Source of the DNA: Niabella sp.
Lineage (GTDB): Bacteria > Bacteroidota > Bacteroidia > Chitinophagales > Chitinophagaceae
Assembly (NCBI GenBank): GCA_017744795.1
Contig: JAGIAQ010000018.1
Span: forward strand, 1-47,454
Length of the DNA: 47,454 bases
Direction of reading: 5' to 3'
Position 1 is the first letter of the stretch; every line of letters begins with the position of its first letter. The notes beneath the pieces were generated by a model. It saw nothing but the letters and a program-made list of their open reading frames with translations. It did not search any database and had not been told where the DNA came from. The position numbers and the translations under genes were made by a program. Shown piece after piece: positions 15,056-23,661 of this stretch.

Positions 15056-16588
15056 ATGAAAAAAAATTTCTTCTCCATAATAAGCGCCTGCATTCTTTTA
15101 ATTTCCTTCAGTGCATGCAATAAAAACCTGGAGCTTTCGCCCATAAGTTCCTACAGCGATGCCAGTTTCTGGAAATCGCCGGAACAGGTAGATGTGTTCG
15201 TTACCGGCATTCATATAAATCTGCGCGCCACGACGACCCAGTTGGTCACTCTGGGAGAAATGCGGGCCGATATATTCGGAACCGATCCTGGTTCCGGCGC
15301 TGCCTTCACAGGTGAATCGTCTCAGGGCCTGGAGCGGCTTTGGACTAACAACCTGGACCTGGACAATTCAGGCGTTTCCGGGTACGGTAACTTTTACTAC
15401 AATATCAATCAGATCAATTTGCTGATCAATAAAATAGAAACCGTTCCATCAATGGTTCCCGCCACAAAGGCCTATTACCTTGGTATCGCACGCGGGATGA
15501 GGGCTTTTTATTACTTTCACCTTTTGCGTACCTGGGGCAAAGTCATTATTCAGACAGATCCGACAGTAAATATCAATATTGGCGCATTGGCAAAAGCCGC
15601 TTCCAGCACGGATTCTGTAATGGCTTTGATAAAATCAGACATAGAAGGCTCGCTATCCAGTTACGGAACAGACTATTCCTTTAAAAACGATAAAGGGCTG
15701 TGGTCCAAGGCGGCCACCCTGATGTTAAAAGCGGAAGTATATTTATGGACCAGCTACCGCGGGGGCGGAACTGCCGATGCCACAACTGCCAAAAATGCAC
15801 TTTTAGACATCCAGGCAAAGATCCCCGGGCTGGCTTTACAATCAAGCTATGCGAATGTATTCGCCTCGTCCAATAAAGCCAATAGCGAGATCATCTTTGC
15901 ATTAAAAAACAAACTGGATGAAGCACAGCTTCCTTTTGCCAATAGCTTCTTTCCGCAATCAGGTTTACTGGCCAACTTTTACGATTCATTGGGTAACCGG
16001 AAATTTAATGTAACAACAGACAACTGGGGCGGACTGCTCCGGGTTCCCACCAAAATGGCTACCTACCGCGCATTCAGCAACCTGGACTCAAGGAAATGGG
16101 TCAGCGTACAAGGTGCTTATAATTTGGTCGGAGGCGTTTATCAGCTGGCAGGCGCCTTCGCTAACAAATACCAGGGCGAACAGAGTGCCGGTGTACGTCA
16201 GTTCACCAATGACTTCCCGATTTACCGCTATGCTGATTTATTGTTATTGTTGGCAGAGGCGAAGCTTGCGTTAGGGGAAAATCCGGCCAACGAAATAAAT
16301 GCGGTAAGGAGCAGAGCCTTTGGCGCCAATTATAATGCCGGCACGATGGGCTATCCCAATCAACCCATCGATGCCACTCCCAAAGAAGCGATTCTTCAGG
16401 AGCGTTTTTATGAATTCATCCTGGAGGGTAAGAGATGGTATGACCTCAGAAGAATGGGCGATCAGTATGTATATGCGCACACAAATATATTGCCCGGCGA
16501 TTCCTACAAATTGCTCTGGCCTATTGACAGAAATACACTAACCAACAACAGGCTCCTGACGCAAACCCCCGGCTACAGCCAATATTAA
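15056..16588 (+). CDS. SusD/RagB family outer-membrane glycan-binding lipoprotein
   Basis: The 510-residue lipoprotein has lipobox FSAC with Cys21 acylated. The SusD landmarks are visible: an N-terminal helical repeat region, RYADLLLLLAEA near the C-terminal third, and RFYEFILEGKRWYDLRRMGD. It should cap the SusC barrel and bind the incoming glycan at the cell surface. It is paired with the upstream susC at 27 bases. Confidence 0.95.
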   Translation: MKKNFFSIISACILLISFSACNKNLELSPISSYSDASFWKSPEQVDVFVTGIHINLRATTTQLVTLGEMRADIFGTDPGSGAAFTGESSQGLERLWTNNLDLDNSGVSGYGNFYYNINQINLLINKIETVPSMVPATKAYYLGIARGMRAFYYFHLLRTWGKVIIQTDPTVNINIGALAKAASSTDSVMALIKSDIEGSLSSYGTDYSFKNDKGLWSKAATLMLKAEVYLWTSYRGGGTADATTAKNALLDIQAKIPGLALQSSYANVFASSNKANSEIIFALKNKLDEAQLPFANSFFPQSGLLANFYDSLGNRKFNVTTDNWGGLLRVPTKMATYRAFSNLDSRKWVSVQGAYNLVGGVYQLAGAFANKYQGEQSAGVRQFTNDFPIYRYADLLLLLAEAKLALGENPANEINAVRSRAFGANYNAGTMGYPNQPIDATPKEAILQERFYEFILEGKRWYDLRRMGDQYVYAHTNILPGDSYKLLWPIDRNTLTNNRLLTQTPGYSQY

Positions 16589-16616
16589 TAAAAGAATAAA
16601 CGTACCTTTCGAATAC

Positions 16617-17543
16617 ATGAATCAATCATATAAAAAACTTACGGGGCTGATAGCAGCCCCCTTTACCCCGATGAACGCCGCCGGTGAATTAAACCTGGAG
16701 CTGGTGCCCGCCTACTACCGGTTCCTTAAAAACAATGGCGTATCCGGCGCATTCATTAACGGTTCAACAGGCGAAGGAGTTTCTCAAAGCATTGAAGAAA
16801 AAAAGCAGGTTATGGAAGCCTGGGCCACCGCTGCCAAAGGTGATGAGGCTTTCAAAGTAATCAGCCTGGTGGGCGGCACGGCCCTTAATGATTGTGAAGC
16901 GTTGGCCGCATTTGCCGAGCAGCTTGGGCTCTATGCTGTTTCCTTTACCGCTCCTTTTTATTTTAAACCGGGTGATGCAGATGCGCTGGCAGCCTGCTGC
17001 AGGAGGGTTGCCGCCGCGGCACCCAAAACTGCTTTTTATTATTATCATATTCCGGTACTGACAGGATGCAACATCCCGATGTATGATCTGCTACTTGCCA
17101 TAAACAGTTCCATTCCCAACTTCGCCGGCATCAAATACACCCATGAAGATTTTATGGATTTTCTTTCCTGTATGCATGTTGAGAATGGCCGGTATGACAT
17201 GCTTTGGGGCAGAGACGAGAATATGCTGTCTGCACTGGTTTTAGGAAGCCTTGGTGCCGTGGGCAGCACGTATAACTATGCCGCCCCGTTGTATCATGAA
17301 CTGATAGCAGCCTTTAAAACAGGGGCATTGGAAAAAGCCAGGGATCTGCAGCAAAAAGCAATTGATATGATCCGGCTGCTGGGTAAATATGGCGGTATTG
17401 CTACCGGCAAGGCCTATATGAAACTGGTGGGCCTGGACTGTGGGGTCTTTCGTTTACCTGTTAAAAATATGAGTGCCGCAGCGTTTGAAACGTTTCGAAA
17501 AGAGGTGGAGGCATTAGGGTTTTCGGACTTCTGCTCCAAATAA
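16617..17543 (+). CDS. nanA: N-acetylneuraminate lyase
   Basis: The 308-residue class I aldolase shows NGSTGEG (49-55), catalytic Tyr143 in YYYHIP and Schiff-base Lys173 in GIKYTHEDF, followed by WGRDE. These are the NAL signatures, including the threonine after the lysine and the GRDE loop that separate it from DapA. It splits Neu5Ac into ManNAc and pyruvate in the cytoplasm. It lies between susD and the MFS gene; GH33, an O-acetylesterase and an epimerase follow, all consistent with sialate catabolism. TACCTTTC at 16602-16609 is a near match to a -7 box, so an internal promoter is possible. Confidence 0.93.
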   Translation: MNQSYKKLTGLIAAPFTPMNAAGELNLELVPAYYRFLKNNGVSGAFINGSTGEGVSQSIEEKKQVMEAWATAAKGDEAFKVISLVGGTALNDCEALAAFAEQLGLYAVSFTAPFYFKPGDADALAACCRRVAAAAPKTAFYYYHIPVLTGCNIPMYDLLLAINSSIPNFAGIKYTHEDFMDFLSCMHVENGRYDMLWGRDENMLSALVLGSLGAVGSTYNYAAPLYHELIAAFKTGALEKARDLQQKAIDMIRLLGKYGGIATGKAYMKLVGLDCGVFRLPVKNMSAAAFETFRKEVEALGFSDFCSK

Positions 17544-17569
17544 CATTTTTTATCCCGAAAAAGCAAGCA

Positions 17570-18817
17570 ATGAGCGCGCCGGTGAAAAAAGATTATTATG
17601 CCTGGGTGGTTGTGGCGCTTTTATGGTTCGTGGCCCTGTTGAACTACCTCGACCGCCAGATGCTTTCCACTATGCGCGACTCTATGCAGCACGATATAAA
17701 AGAATTGCAGAGCGCTGAGAATTTTGGAATACTCATGGCCGTATTTCTTTGGATCTATGGTTTCATGAGTCCCGTTTCCGGCATTATTGCCGACAAGCTG
17801 AATAAAAAATGGCTGATTGTAGGAAGCCTGTTCGTATGGTCGGGCGTAACCTACCTGATGGGCCATGCCACTACCTTTCATCAGCTTTATTTCTTAAGAG
17901 CCACGATGGGCATAAGTGAAGCCCTTTATATTCCGGCAGGCCTGGCGTTAATAACGGAATATCATGAATCCAAAACAAGATCTCTGGCTATCGGCATTCA
18001 CATGACTGGCTTATATACAGGGCAGGCGCTGGGCGGGTTTGGAGCCACCGTTGCCCGAAGTTTTTCATGGCAGCAAACCTTCCATTGGTTTGGCATTGTT
18101 GGTATTATTTATGCCATGGTGCTGCTGCTTTTTTTAAAGTCGAAAAGACAGGTACCAAAAGAGGAAGCTACTCCCCTGCTGAACAACGAAAAGAGGCCTT
18201 CGGTTTTTAAAGGACTGAGCATCTTATTTACCAATATCGCCTTTTGGGTGATCCTGTTTTATTTTGCCATACCAAGCCTTCCGGGATGGGCCGCTAAAAA
18301 CTGGCTCCCCACTTTATTCGCGCACAACCTAAACCTGGACATGAATAAAGCCGGACCGCTCGCGACGATCACTATTGCAGTAGCTTCCTTTATTGGAGTG
18401 CTCATTGGAGGAACCTGTTCAGACAGATGGGTTCAAAAAAATCTTAAAGGCCGCATATATACCAGCGCCGCCGGGCTAAGCCTGACGATTCCCGCCTTGT
18501 TGCTGCTCGGCTTCAGCAATTCGCTGTTTGGCATCATCGCAGCTACTTTTCTTTTTGGCGTGGGCTTCGGCATATTTGATGCCAACAACATGCCCATCCT
18601 TTGCCAGTTCGTTTCCGTTAAATACAGGGCCACCGCCTACGGCCTGATGAATATGACCGGCGTATTTGCCGGGGCCTTTGTTACCGATCTGCTGGGGAAG
18701 GCAACGGACGCCGGCAATCTTGGAAAAGATTTTGCTTTAATGTCTATAGTCGTTTTCGTGGCGATACTACTACAGCTGGCTGTTTTAAAGCCAAAAACAA
18801 ACAATTTCTCCGATTAG
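17570..18817 (+). CDS. MFS transporter, probable sialic acid permease
   Basis: The 415-residue inner-membrane protein has about 12 hydrophobic segments. The first, near residues 11-30, is followed by NYLDRQML, typical of the anion:cation symporter branch of the MFS that includes hexuronate and sialate carriers. The central loop around residues 190-210 is charged. Sitting between nanA and the GH33 gene, it probably brings free sialic acid across the inner membrane, as NanT-type MFS proteins do in other Bacteroidota (inference). Confidence 0.85.
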   Translation: MSAPVKKDYYAWVVVALLWFVALLNYLDRQMLSTMRDSMQHDIKELQSAENFGILMAVFLWIYGFMSPVSGIIADKLNKKWLIVGSLFVWSGVTYLMGHATTFHQLYFLRATMGISEALYIPAGLALITEYHESKTRSLAIGIHMTGLYTGQALGGFGATVARSFSWQQTFHWFGIVGIIYAMVLLLFLKSKRQVPKEEATPLLNNEKRPSVFKGLSILFTNIAFWVILFYFAIPSLPGWAAKNWLPTLFAHNLNLDMNKAGPLATITIAVASFIGVLIGGTCSDRWVQKNLKGRIYTSAAGLSLTIPALLLLGFSNSLFGIIAATFLFGVGFGIFDANNMPILCQFVSVKYRATAYGLMNMTGVFAGAFVTDLLGKATDAGNLGKDFALMSIVVFVAILLQLAVLKPKTNNFSD

Positions 18818-18834
18818 TTTTACAAAAGAGGATC

Positions 18835-20388
18835 ATGATCTCACAAAAACCGATAGTTATCATCTTGTTGTTTGCACTGTTTTTCAACGCTCCCCTTCTT
18901 GGCTTTGCCCAGGGAGCAAAGACAAGCGCGGAAATTTTAAACTACACCATTCCGATCTTGGCAAACTCAAAAAACAATCCTATACAAAGGATCAGAATTT
19001 ATACAACCGAAGAAGGAACGGCAACCCGTCAGCTTATCCTGAATGTTGATGCCGCAAGTGTAGCCGTTATCAAAAGCATTGAAATTTTTGCAACGGATTC
19101 CGAACAGAAATTTTCTGACGAAAAGAAGGTAGCATCCCTTACCAACATTAAAGCAAAAAACACGATTCCGGTGAGTGCTTCATTACATCCGGGAATCAAC
19201 TATTTATGGGTGAGCGTACTGTTAAACGACGACATAGCTCCCGGTAAAAAAATAAATTTGCAGACCGCAACAGTATCACTTTCAAACGGTGCTGCGTTAA
19301 GCCTGCGGCCGGTCAATGCCCTGCCACGGAGCTGGTACACGGGCAATACCGTTCGCCAGCCGGGCGATGATGGCGTTCACACCTATCGTATACCCGGCAT
19401 CGTGGAAACGGATAAGAAGACGTTGATCGCCGTTTACGATATTCGCTACAAACAAAGCGGCGATCTTCCGGCGGATATTGATGTGGGCATGAGCAGAAGT
19501 ACCAACCGAGGCAAAACCTGGGAGCCCATGAAAGTGATCATAAAAATGAACAGTGGTGGCGTAGGTGACCCTTCCATTCTTTTTGATCCTGTTACAAAAA
19601 AGATATGGGTAGCCGCACTGTGGAGCAAAGGCAACCACTCCATTGCCGGTTCTGAGCCCGGACTGTCGCCGGATGTTTCAGGTCAATTTATTTTAGCCTC
19701 CAGCGATGATGATGGCAAAACATGGTCTGCCCCCATAAACATTACCGCTCAGGTCAAGAACCCGATCTGGCATCTTTATTTCCAGGGCCCGGGAAATGGA
19801 ATAGCGATGCAAAACGGGACCCTGGTATTTCCCTCGCAATATTGGGATGAAAGCCCAAAACCAGGCCTGCCCCACTCATCCATTATTTACAGTACGGATC
19901 ATGGCAACACCTGGAAATCAGGACGCGGCGCCAAATCCAACACCACGGAAGCCCAGGTAGTGGAAACAACACCAGGAACATTAATGCTCAATATGCGCGA
20001 TAACAGGGGCAGTTTCCGGAGTGTTGCCACTACAAAAGACCTGGGCCACACCTGGCTGGAGCATCCCGGTTCCGGACAAGCCTTGCAGGATCCCGTATGT
20101 ATGGGCTCCCTCATCAAAGCAAAGGTGCGCGTAAACGGCGTTCTTAAAGAGGTGTTATTCTTCAGCAATATGAACAACAGAGATGCGCGGGACCATTTAA
20201 CCATCAAAGCCAGTCTGGACCTGGGCGAAACATGGGTTCCTGCGCATCAACTACTATTAGACGAAAGAAAAACTTTTGGCTACTCTTCACTGGTAAAAGT
20301 GGATGAACAAACCATCGGCATTTTATACGAAGGGATCAGAACACTCAATTTTGTAACCGTTCCCGTTAAAGATATCATCCGGCAATAA
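18835..20388 (+). CDS. Exo-alpha-sialidase, GH33
   Basis: The 517-residue product has a signal peptide (cleavage near GFAQ) and an N-terminal beta-sandwich of about 130 residues, as in Bacteroides sialidases. The catalytic propeller follows. HTYRIPG carries Arg185 of the arginine triad, YDIRYK and the Asp residues at 210-216 hold the acid/base region, NMRDNRGS carries a second Arg, and GYSSLV carries the probable nucleophilic Tyr. Asp-boxes are STNRGKTW, SSDDDGKTW and STDHGNTW. It releases terminal sialic acids from glycoconjugates, probably in the periplasm or outside. It starts 17 bases after the MFS gene with GAGG upstream. Confidence 0.95.
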   Translation: MISQKPIVIILLFALFFNAPLLGFAQGAKTSAEILNYTIPILANSKNNPIQRIRIYTTEEGTATRQLILNVDAASVAVIKSIEIFATDSEQKFSDEKKVASLTNIKAKNTIPVSASLHPGINYLWVSVLLNDDIAPGKKINLQTATVSLSNGAALSLRPVNALPRSWYTGNTVRQPGDDGVHTYRIPGIVETDKKTLIAVYDIRYKQSGDLPADIDVGMSRSTNRGKTWEPMKVIIKMNSGGVGDPSILFDPVTKKIWVAALWSKGNHSIAGSEPGLSPDVSGQFILASSDDDGKTWSAPINITAQVKNPIWHLYFQGPGNGIAMQNGTLVFPSQYWDESPKPGLPHSSIIYSTDHGNTWKSGRGAKSNTTEAQVVETTPGTLMLNMRDNRGSFRSVATTKDLGHTWLEHPGSGQALQDPVCMGSLIKAKVRVNGVLKEVLFFSNMNNRDARDHLTIKASLDLGETWVPAHQLLLDERKTFGYSSLVKVDEQTIGILYEGIRTLNFVTVPVKDIIRQ

Positions 20389-20400
20389 TACCCACACAGT

Positions 20401-22473
20401 ATGAAACCCCTGTTCTTCTTTTTAATGCTGCTTCTTTATGGAACCGTTCCCGCGCAGCCGATAAAAGTGGCCTGTGTGGGCAATTCCGTAACAGCTGGCT
20501 GGGGATTACAAAACCCGGGGCAGGATGCCTACCCCGCACAACTGCAGCATTTACTCGGCAAGGGTTATGAAGTAAAAAACTTCGGGCACAGCGGCGCCAC
20601 GTTATTGAAAAAAGGCCACAATCCTTATTATAAAACAGCTGCATTTCAGCAACTTCTTTCCTTCCATCCCCAAATCGCTATCATCCATTTGGGTTTAAAT
20701 GATACGGATCCGCGGAACTACCCCAACTATCGGGACGATTTCATCCCCGATTACAACTGGTTGATTGATACGCTTAGAAAACAAAGCCCCGGGATAAAGA
20801 TCTTTATTTGCAGGCTTACACCCATTTTCACGGGCCATTCCCAGTTCCTCTCCAGCACTAATGAATGGTATAATGACTTACAAAAAAAAATAGAACAGAT
20901 CGCCGCTGTTCGTCAGTTGCCTTTACTGGATTTAAATGAACCGCTGCACAACCGGCCCGACCTATTCCCCGACGCCGCCACGTTGCACCCAAACGTAGGA
21001 GGCGCTGCAATTCTGGCACAGACTGTTTATAAACACATCAGCGGAAACTTTGGCGGATTGCAATTGCCTATTGCATTTACCAATAATATGGTATTGCAAC
21101 GGGAACAGCCCATCAGGTTTTGGGGGATCGCAAATGCCTTTCAAACCGTAAGTGTTCGTTTTGGCCACCAGCTAAAAACTACCAGTGCCGGGTTTAACGG
21201 AAAGTGGCAACTTTTCTTTCCTCCGAGAAAAGCCAGCGCGCAACCCGAAACGATCGAAATCAAAAGTGCCAACAGCTCAATCCTGTTAAAGAATGTATTA
21301 GTAGGCGATGTGTGGCTTTGCTCCGGCCAGTCGAATATGTATTTTTCGGTCAGAGAATCTATGGGCGGCGACAGCCTGATCCGCAAAGCAGACAGCACTC
21401 AACCCTTGCGTTTATTAAAGCTAAAGCCTTTTGCAGAAACCGATAATCGTTCCTGGACAATGTCCGAACTCAGCAAAGCAAATCTGCTTGATTTCTTTTC
21501 CGGTAGCTGGCAGCCGGATCGTTCAGAAGCGGCGGCTTCGTTTTCAGCCGTAGGCTATGTGTTTGCCAAAAAAATACAGCGGGAAGAAAAGGTTCCCGTT
21601 GGCATCATCGAAATAGCCGTTGGAGGATCGCCACTGATTTCATGGGTAAGTCGCAATACCCTTCAAAACAACCCTTTATTTGAACCGGCATTGAACAACT
21701 GGCGGCAATCGGATTATATTATGCAATGGTGCCGGGAGCGGGCCGATGTAAATCTCGCCAATGCTCAAAGCAAGCTGCAACGGCACCCCTATGACCCTGC
21801 GTATAATTTTGAAGCGGCTATCGAAAAGCTGGCGCCCTTTCCGGTGAAAGGTATATTGTGGTACCAGGGAGAAAGCGACGCAGAAAACGCCGAATTGTAT
21901 GAAAAACTTTTTCCTGTATTGGTAGCCGACTGGCGGGCGCAGTGGCATCAAGATCTCCCTTTTTATTATGTACAGCTTTCCAGCATCAACCGGCCCTCCT
22001 GGAATTATTTCAGGAATGTGCAGCGAAAATTACTAAATGCAATTCCCAATACCGGCATGGCGGTTTCCAGTGATCTGGGGGACAGTTTAGATGTACATTA
22101 CAAAAACAAGATACCCGTGGGACTCCGTTTGGCAAAACTGGCGTTAACCCAAACCTATCATCGCGGCGGGTTGCCTTCGGGTCCGCTTTTTCAATCGATA
22201 AAGCGGGTAAATAACAAAATTGAAATTACCTTCCGGTATGCAAATGGTTTGCAGGCATCCAACAATAAAGAGATTAACGGCTTTAAAATACGCACGGATA
22301 AGGGACTTTTTGTACCAGTGCGGGCAAGTGCACGCCAGGATAAAATTTACATTACCCTTCCGGAGCACCTGAAAGCCGTCGCCATTGCCTATGGCTGGGA
22401 TCCCTTTACCAGAGCCAATCTTGTCAATAAAGAGCACTTACCGGCCAGTACCTTTTTAGAATATTTTAAATAA
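20401..22473 (+). CDS. nanS: Two-domain sialate O-acetylesterase (SGNH + SASA domains)
   Basis: The 690-residue secreted protein has a signal peptide to about residue 19. The first domain (20-215) is an SGNH hydrolase with CVGNSVT (Ser29), GHSGAT, LGLND and DAATLHP (Asp191, His196). The second (225-690) is a SASA-type esterase with CSGQSNM (Ser311) and WYQGESDA. Both catalytic sets look intact. A similar two-domain NanS is known from oral Bacteroidota. It removes O-acetyl groups from sialic acids so that the sialidase and lyase can act. It lies 12 bases after the GH33 gene and six bases before the epimerase gene. Confidence 0.92.
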   Translation: MKPLFFFLMLLLYGTVPAQPIKVACVGNSVTAGWGLQNPGQDAYPAQLQHLLGKGYEVKNFGHSGATLLKKGHNPYYKTAAFQQLLSFHPQIAIIHLGLNDTDPRNYPNYRDDFIPDYNWLIDTLRKQSPGIKIFICRLTPIFTGHSQFLSSTNEWYNDLQKKIEQIAAVRQLPLLDLNEPLHNRPDLFPDAATLHPNVGGAAILAQTVYKHISGNFGGLQLPIAFTNNMVLQREQPIRFWGIANAFQTVSVRFGHQLKTTSAGFNGKWQLFFPPRKASAQPETIEIKSANSSILLKNVLVGDVWLCSGQSNMYFSVRESMGGDSLIRKADSTQPLRLLKLKPFAETDNRSWTMSELSKANLLDFFSGSWQPDRSEAAASFSAVGYVFAKKIQREEKVPVGIIEIAVGGSPLISWVSRNTLQNNPLFEPALNNWRQSDYIMQWCRERADVNLANAQSKLQRHPYDPAYNFEAAIEKLAPFPVKGILWYQGESDAENAELYEKLFPVLVADWRAQWHQDLPFYYVQLSSINRPSWNYFRNVQRKLLNAIPNTGMAVSSDLGDSLDVHYKNKIPVGLRLAKLALTQTYHRGGLPSGPLFQSIKRVNNKIEITFRYANGLQASNNKEINGFKIRTDKGLFVPVRASARQDKIYITLPEHLKAVAIAYGWDPFTRANLVNKEHLPASTFLEYFK

Positions 22474-22479
22474 GAAATA

Positions 22480-23661
22480 ATGAATACACAATATCTGGAA
22501 GCCCTGGAATCATTTTACGGGCAGCAGCTTTTAAACAATACCCTCCCCTTCTGGTTTCCCCGGTCGGTCGATACGGAATATGGCGGGTACCTGCTGATGC
22601 GCGATGCCGATGGTTCGCTCATTGATGACGACAAAGCGGTTTGGATCCAGGGACGGGCCGCCTGGCTGCTCAGCACGCTGTATAACACTATAGAAAAAAA
22701 AGAAGAGTGGCTGCAGGGAGCCAAAGCAGGCATAGACTTTCTTTTAAAGCATTGTTTCGACACAGACGGGCGCATGTTCTTTCATGTAACCCGCGAAGGA
22801 AGGCCCCTGCGCAAGCGTCGTTACTTTTTTTCAGAAACCTTTGCTGTTATTGCTTTTGCCGCTTATGCAAAAGCCTCCGGCGATGAAGCGATTGCAACCA
22901 AAGCCCGTGAGCTTTTCAGCATTTGTATGCAATACGCATCGGGTGAAAAACAATTGCAGCCCAAATTTGAAAATACCCGGCCGGCAAAAGGCATTGGCGT
23001 TCCCATGATCCTGATGAATACCGCACAGCAACTCAGGGAAACCATTGGAGACGATCGCTGTGATGCGTATATTGACCAGTGCATCAAAGAAATTGAAGCC
23101 CATTTTGTTAAAGACGATATCCGTTGTGTGATGGAACAGGTGGCTCCGGATGGCTCTATTATTGATCATATCGACGGCAGGACCCTTAACCCGGGACATG
23201 CAATTGAAGGCGCCTGGTTCATTTTACACGAAGCGGTCTATCGAAACAATGATCCCAAATTGATCGGGCTGGGTTGCCGCATGCTCGATTATATGTGGGA
23301 ACGCGGTTGGGATAAACAACAGGGCGGCATTTTTTATTTCAGAGATGTTTACAACAAACCGGTGCAGGAATATTGGCAGGACATGAAATTCTGGTGGCCG
23401 CACAACGAAGCCATTATTGCCACTTTGCTGGCCTATGTAATTACCGGCAATGAAAAATACCGGCAATGGCATGAGTTGGTGCATCACTATGCCTACGATC
23501 ATTTTTTAGATACAGCGCATGGGGAATGGTTTGGTTACCTGCATCGCGACGGAAGCATTGCGCAAACGGCCAAAGGAAATCTTTTCAAAGGTCCTTTTCA
23601 CCTGCCCCGGCAGGAATGGTATTGTCATGTGCTGCTTAAAAAACACTTCAAAAATGATTAA
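22480..23661 (+). CDS. N-acylglucosamine 2-epimerase (AGE/RenBP family)
   Basis: The 393-residue cytoplasmic (alpha/alpha)6-barrel enzyme shows the family motifs KAVWIQGRAAWL, NPGHAIEGAWF and WWPHNEAI, which hold the His/Glu/Trp residues of the active site. It should turn ManNAc from the lyase into GlcNAc, the route used by many Bacteroidota in place of NanE/NanK. It starts six bases after nanS and overlaps the GH20 gene by eight bases (ATGATTAA). Confidence 0.92.
   Translation: MNTQYLEALESFYGQQLLNNTLPFWFPRSVDTEYGGYLLMRDADGSLIDDDKAVWIQGRAAWLLSTLYNTIEKKEEWLQGAKAGIDFLLKHCFDTDGRMFFHVTREGRPLRKRRYFFSETFAVIAFAAYAKASGDEAIATKARELFSICMQYASGEKQLQPKFENTRPAKGIGVPMILMNTAQQLRETIGDDRCDAYIDQCIKEIEAHFVKDDIRCVMEQVAPDGSIIDHIDGRTLNPGHAIEGAWFILHEAVYRNNDPKLIGLGCRMLDYMWERGWDKQQGGIFYFRDVYNKPVQEYWQDMKFWWPHNEAIIATLLAYVITGNEKYRQWHELVHHYAYDHFLDTAHGEWFGYLHRDGSIAQTAKGNLFKGPFHLPRQEWYCHVLLKKHFKND

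Noticed and set aside
20375-20644. Antisense open frames over the sialidase and esterase genes, and similar long frames opposite other genes
   Set aside because: They lie opposite well-supported genes, lack family motifs and promoters, and reflect codon bias of the sense strand.
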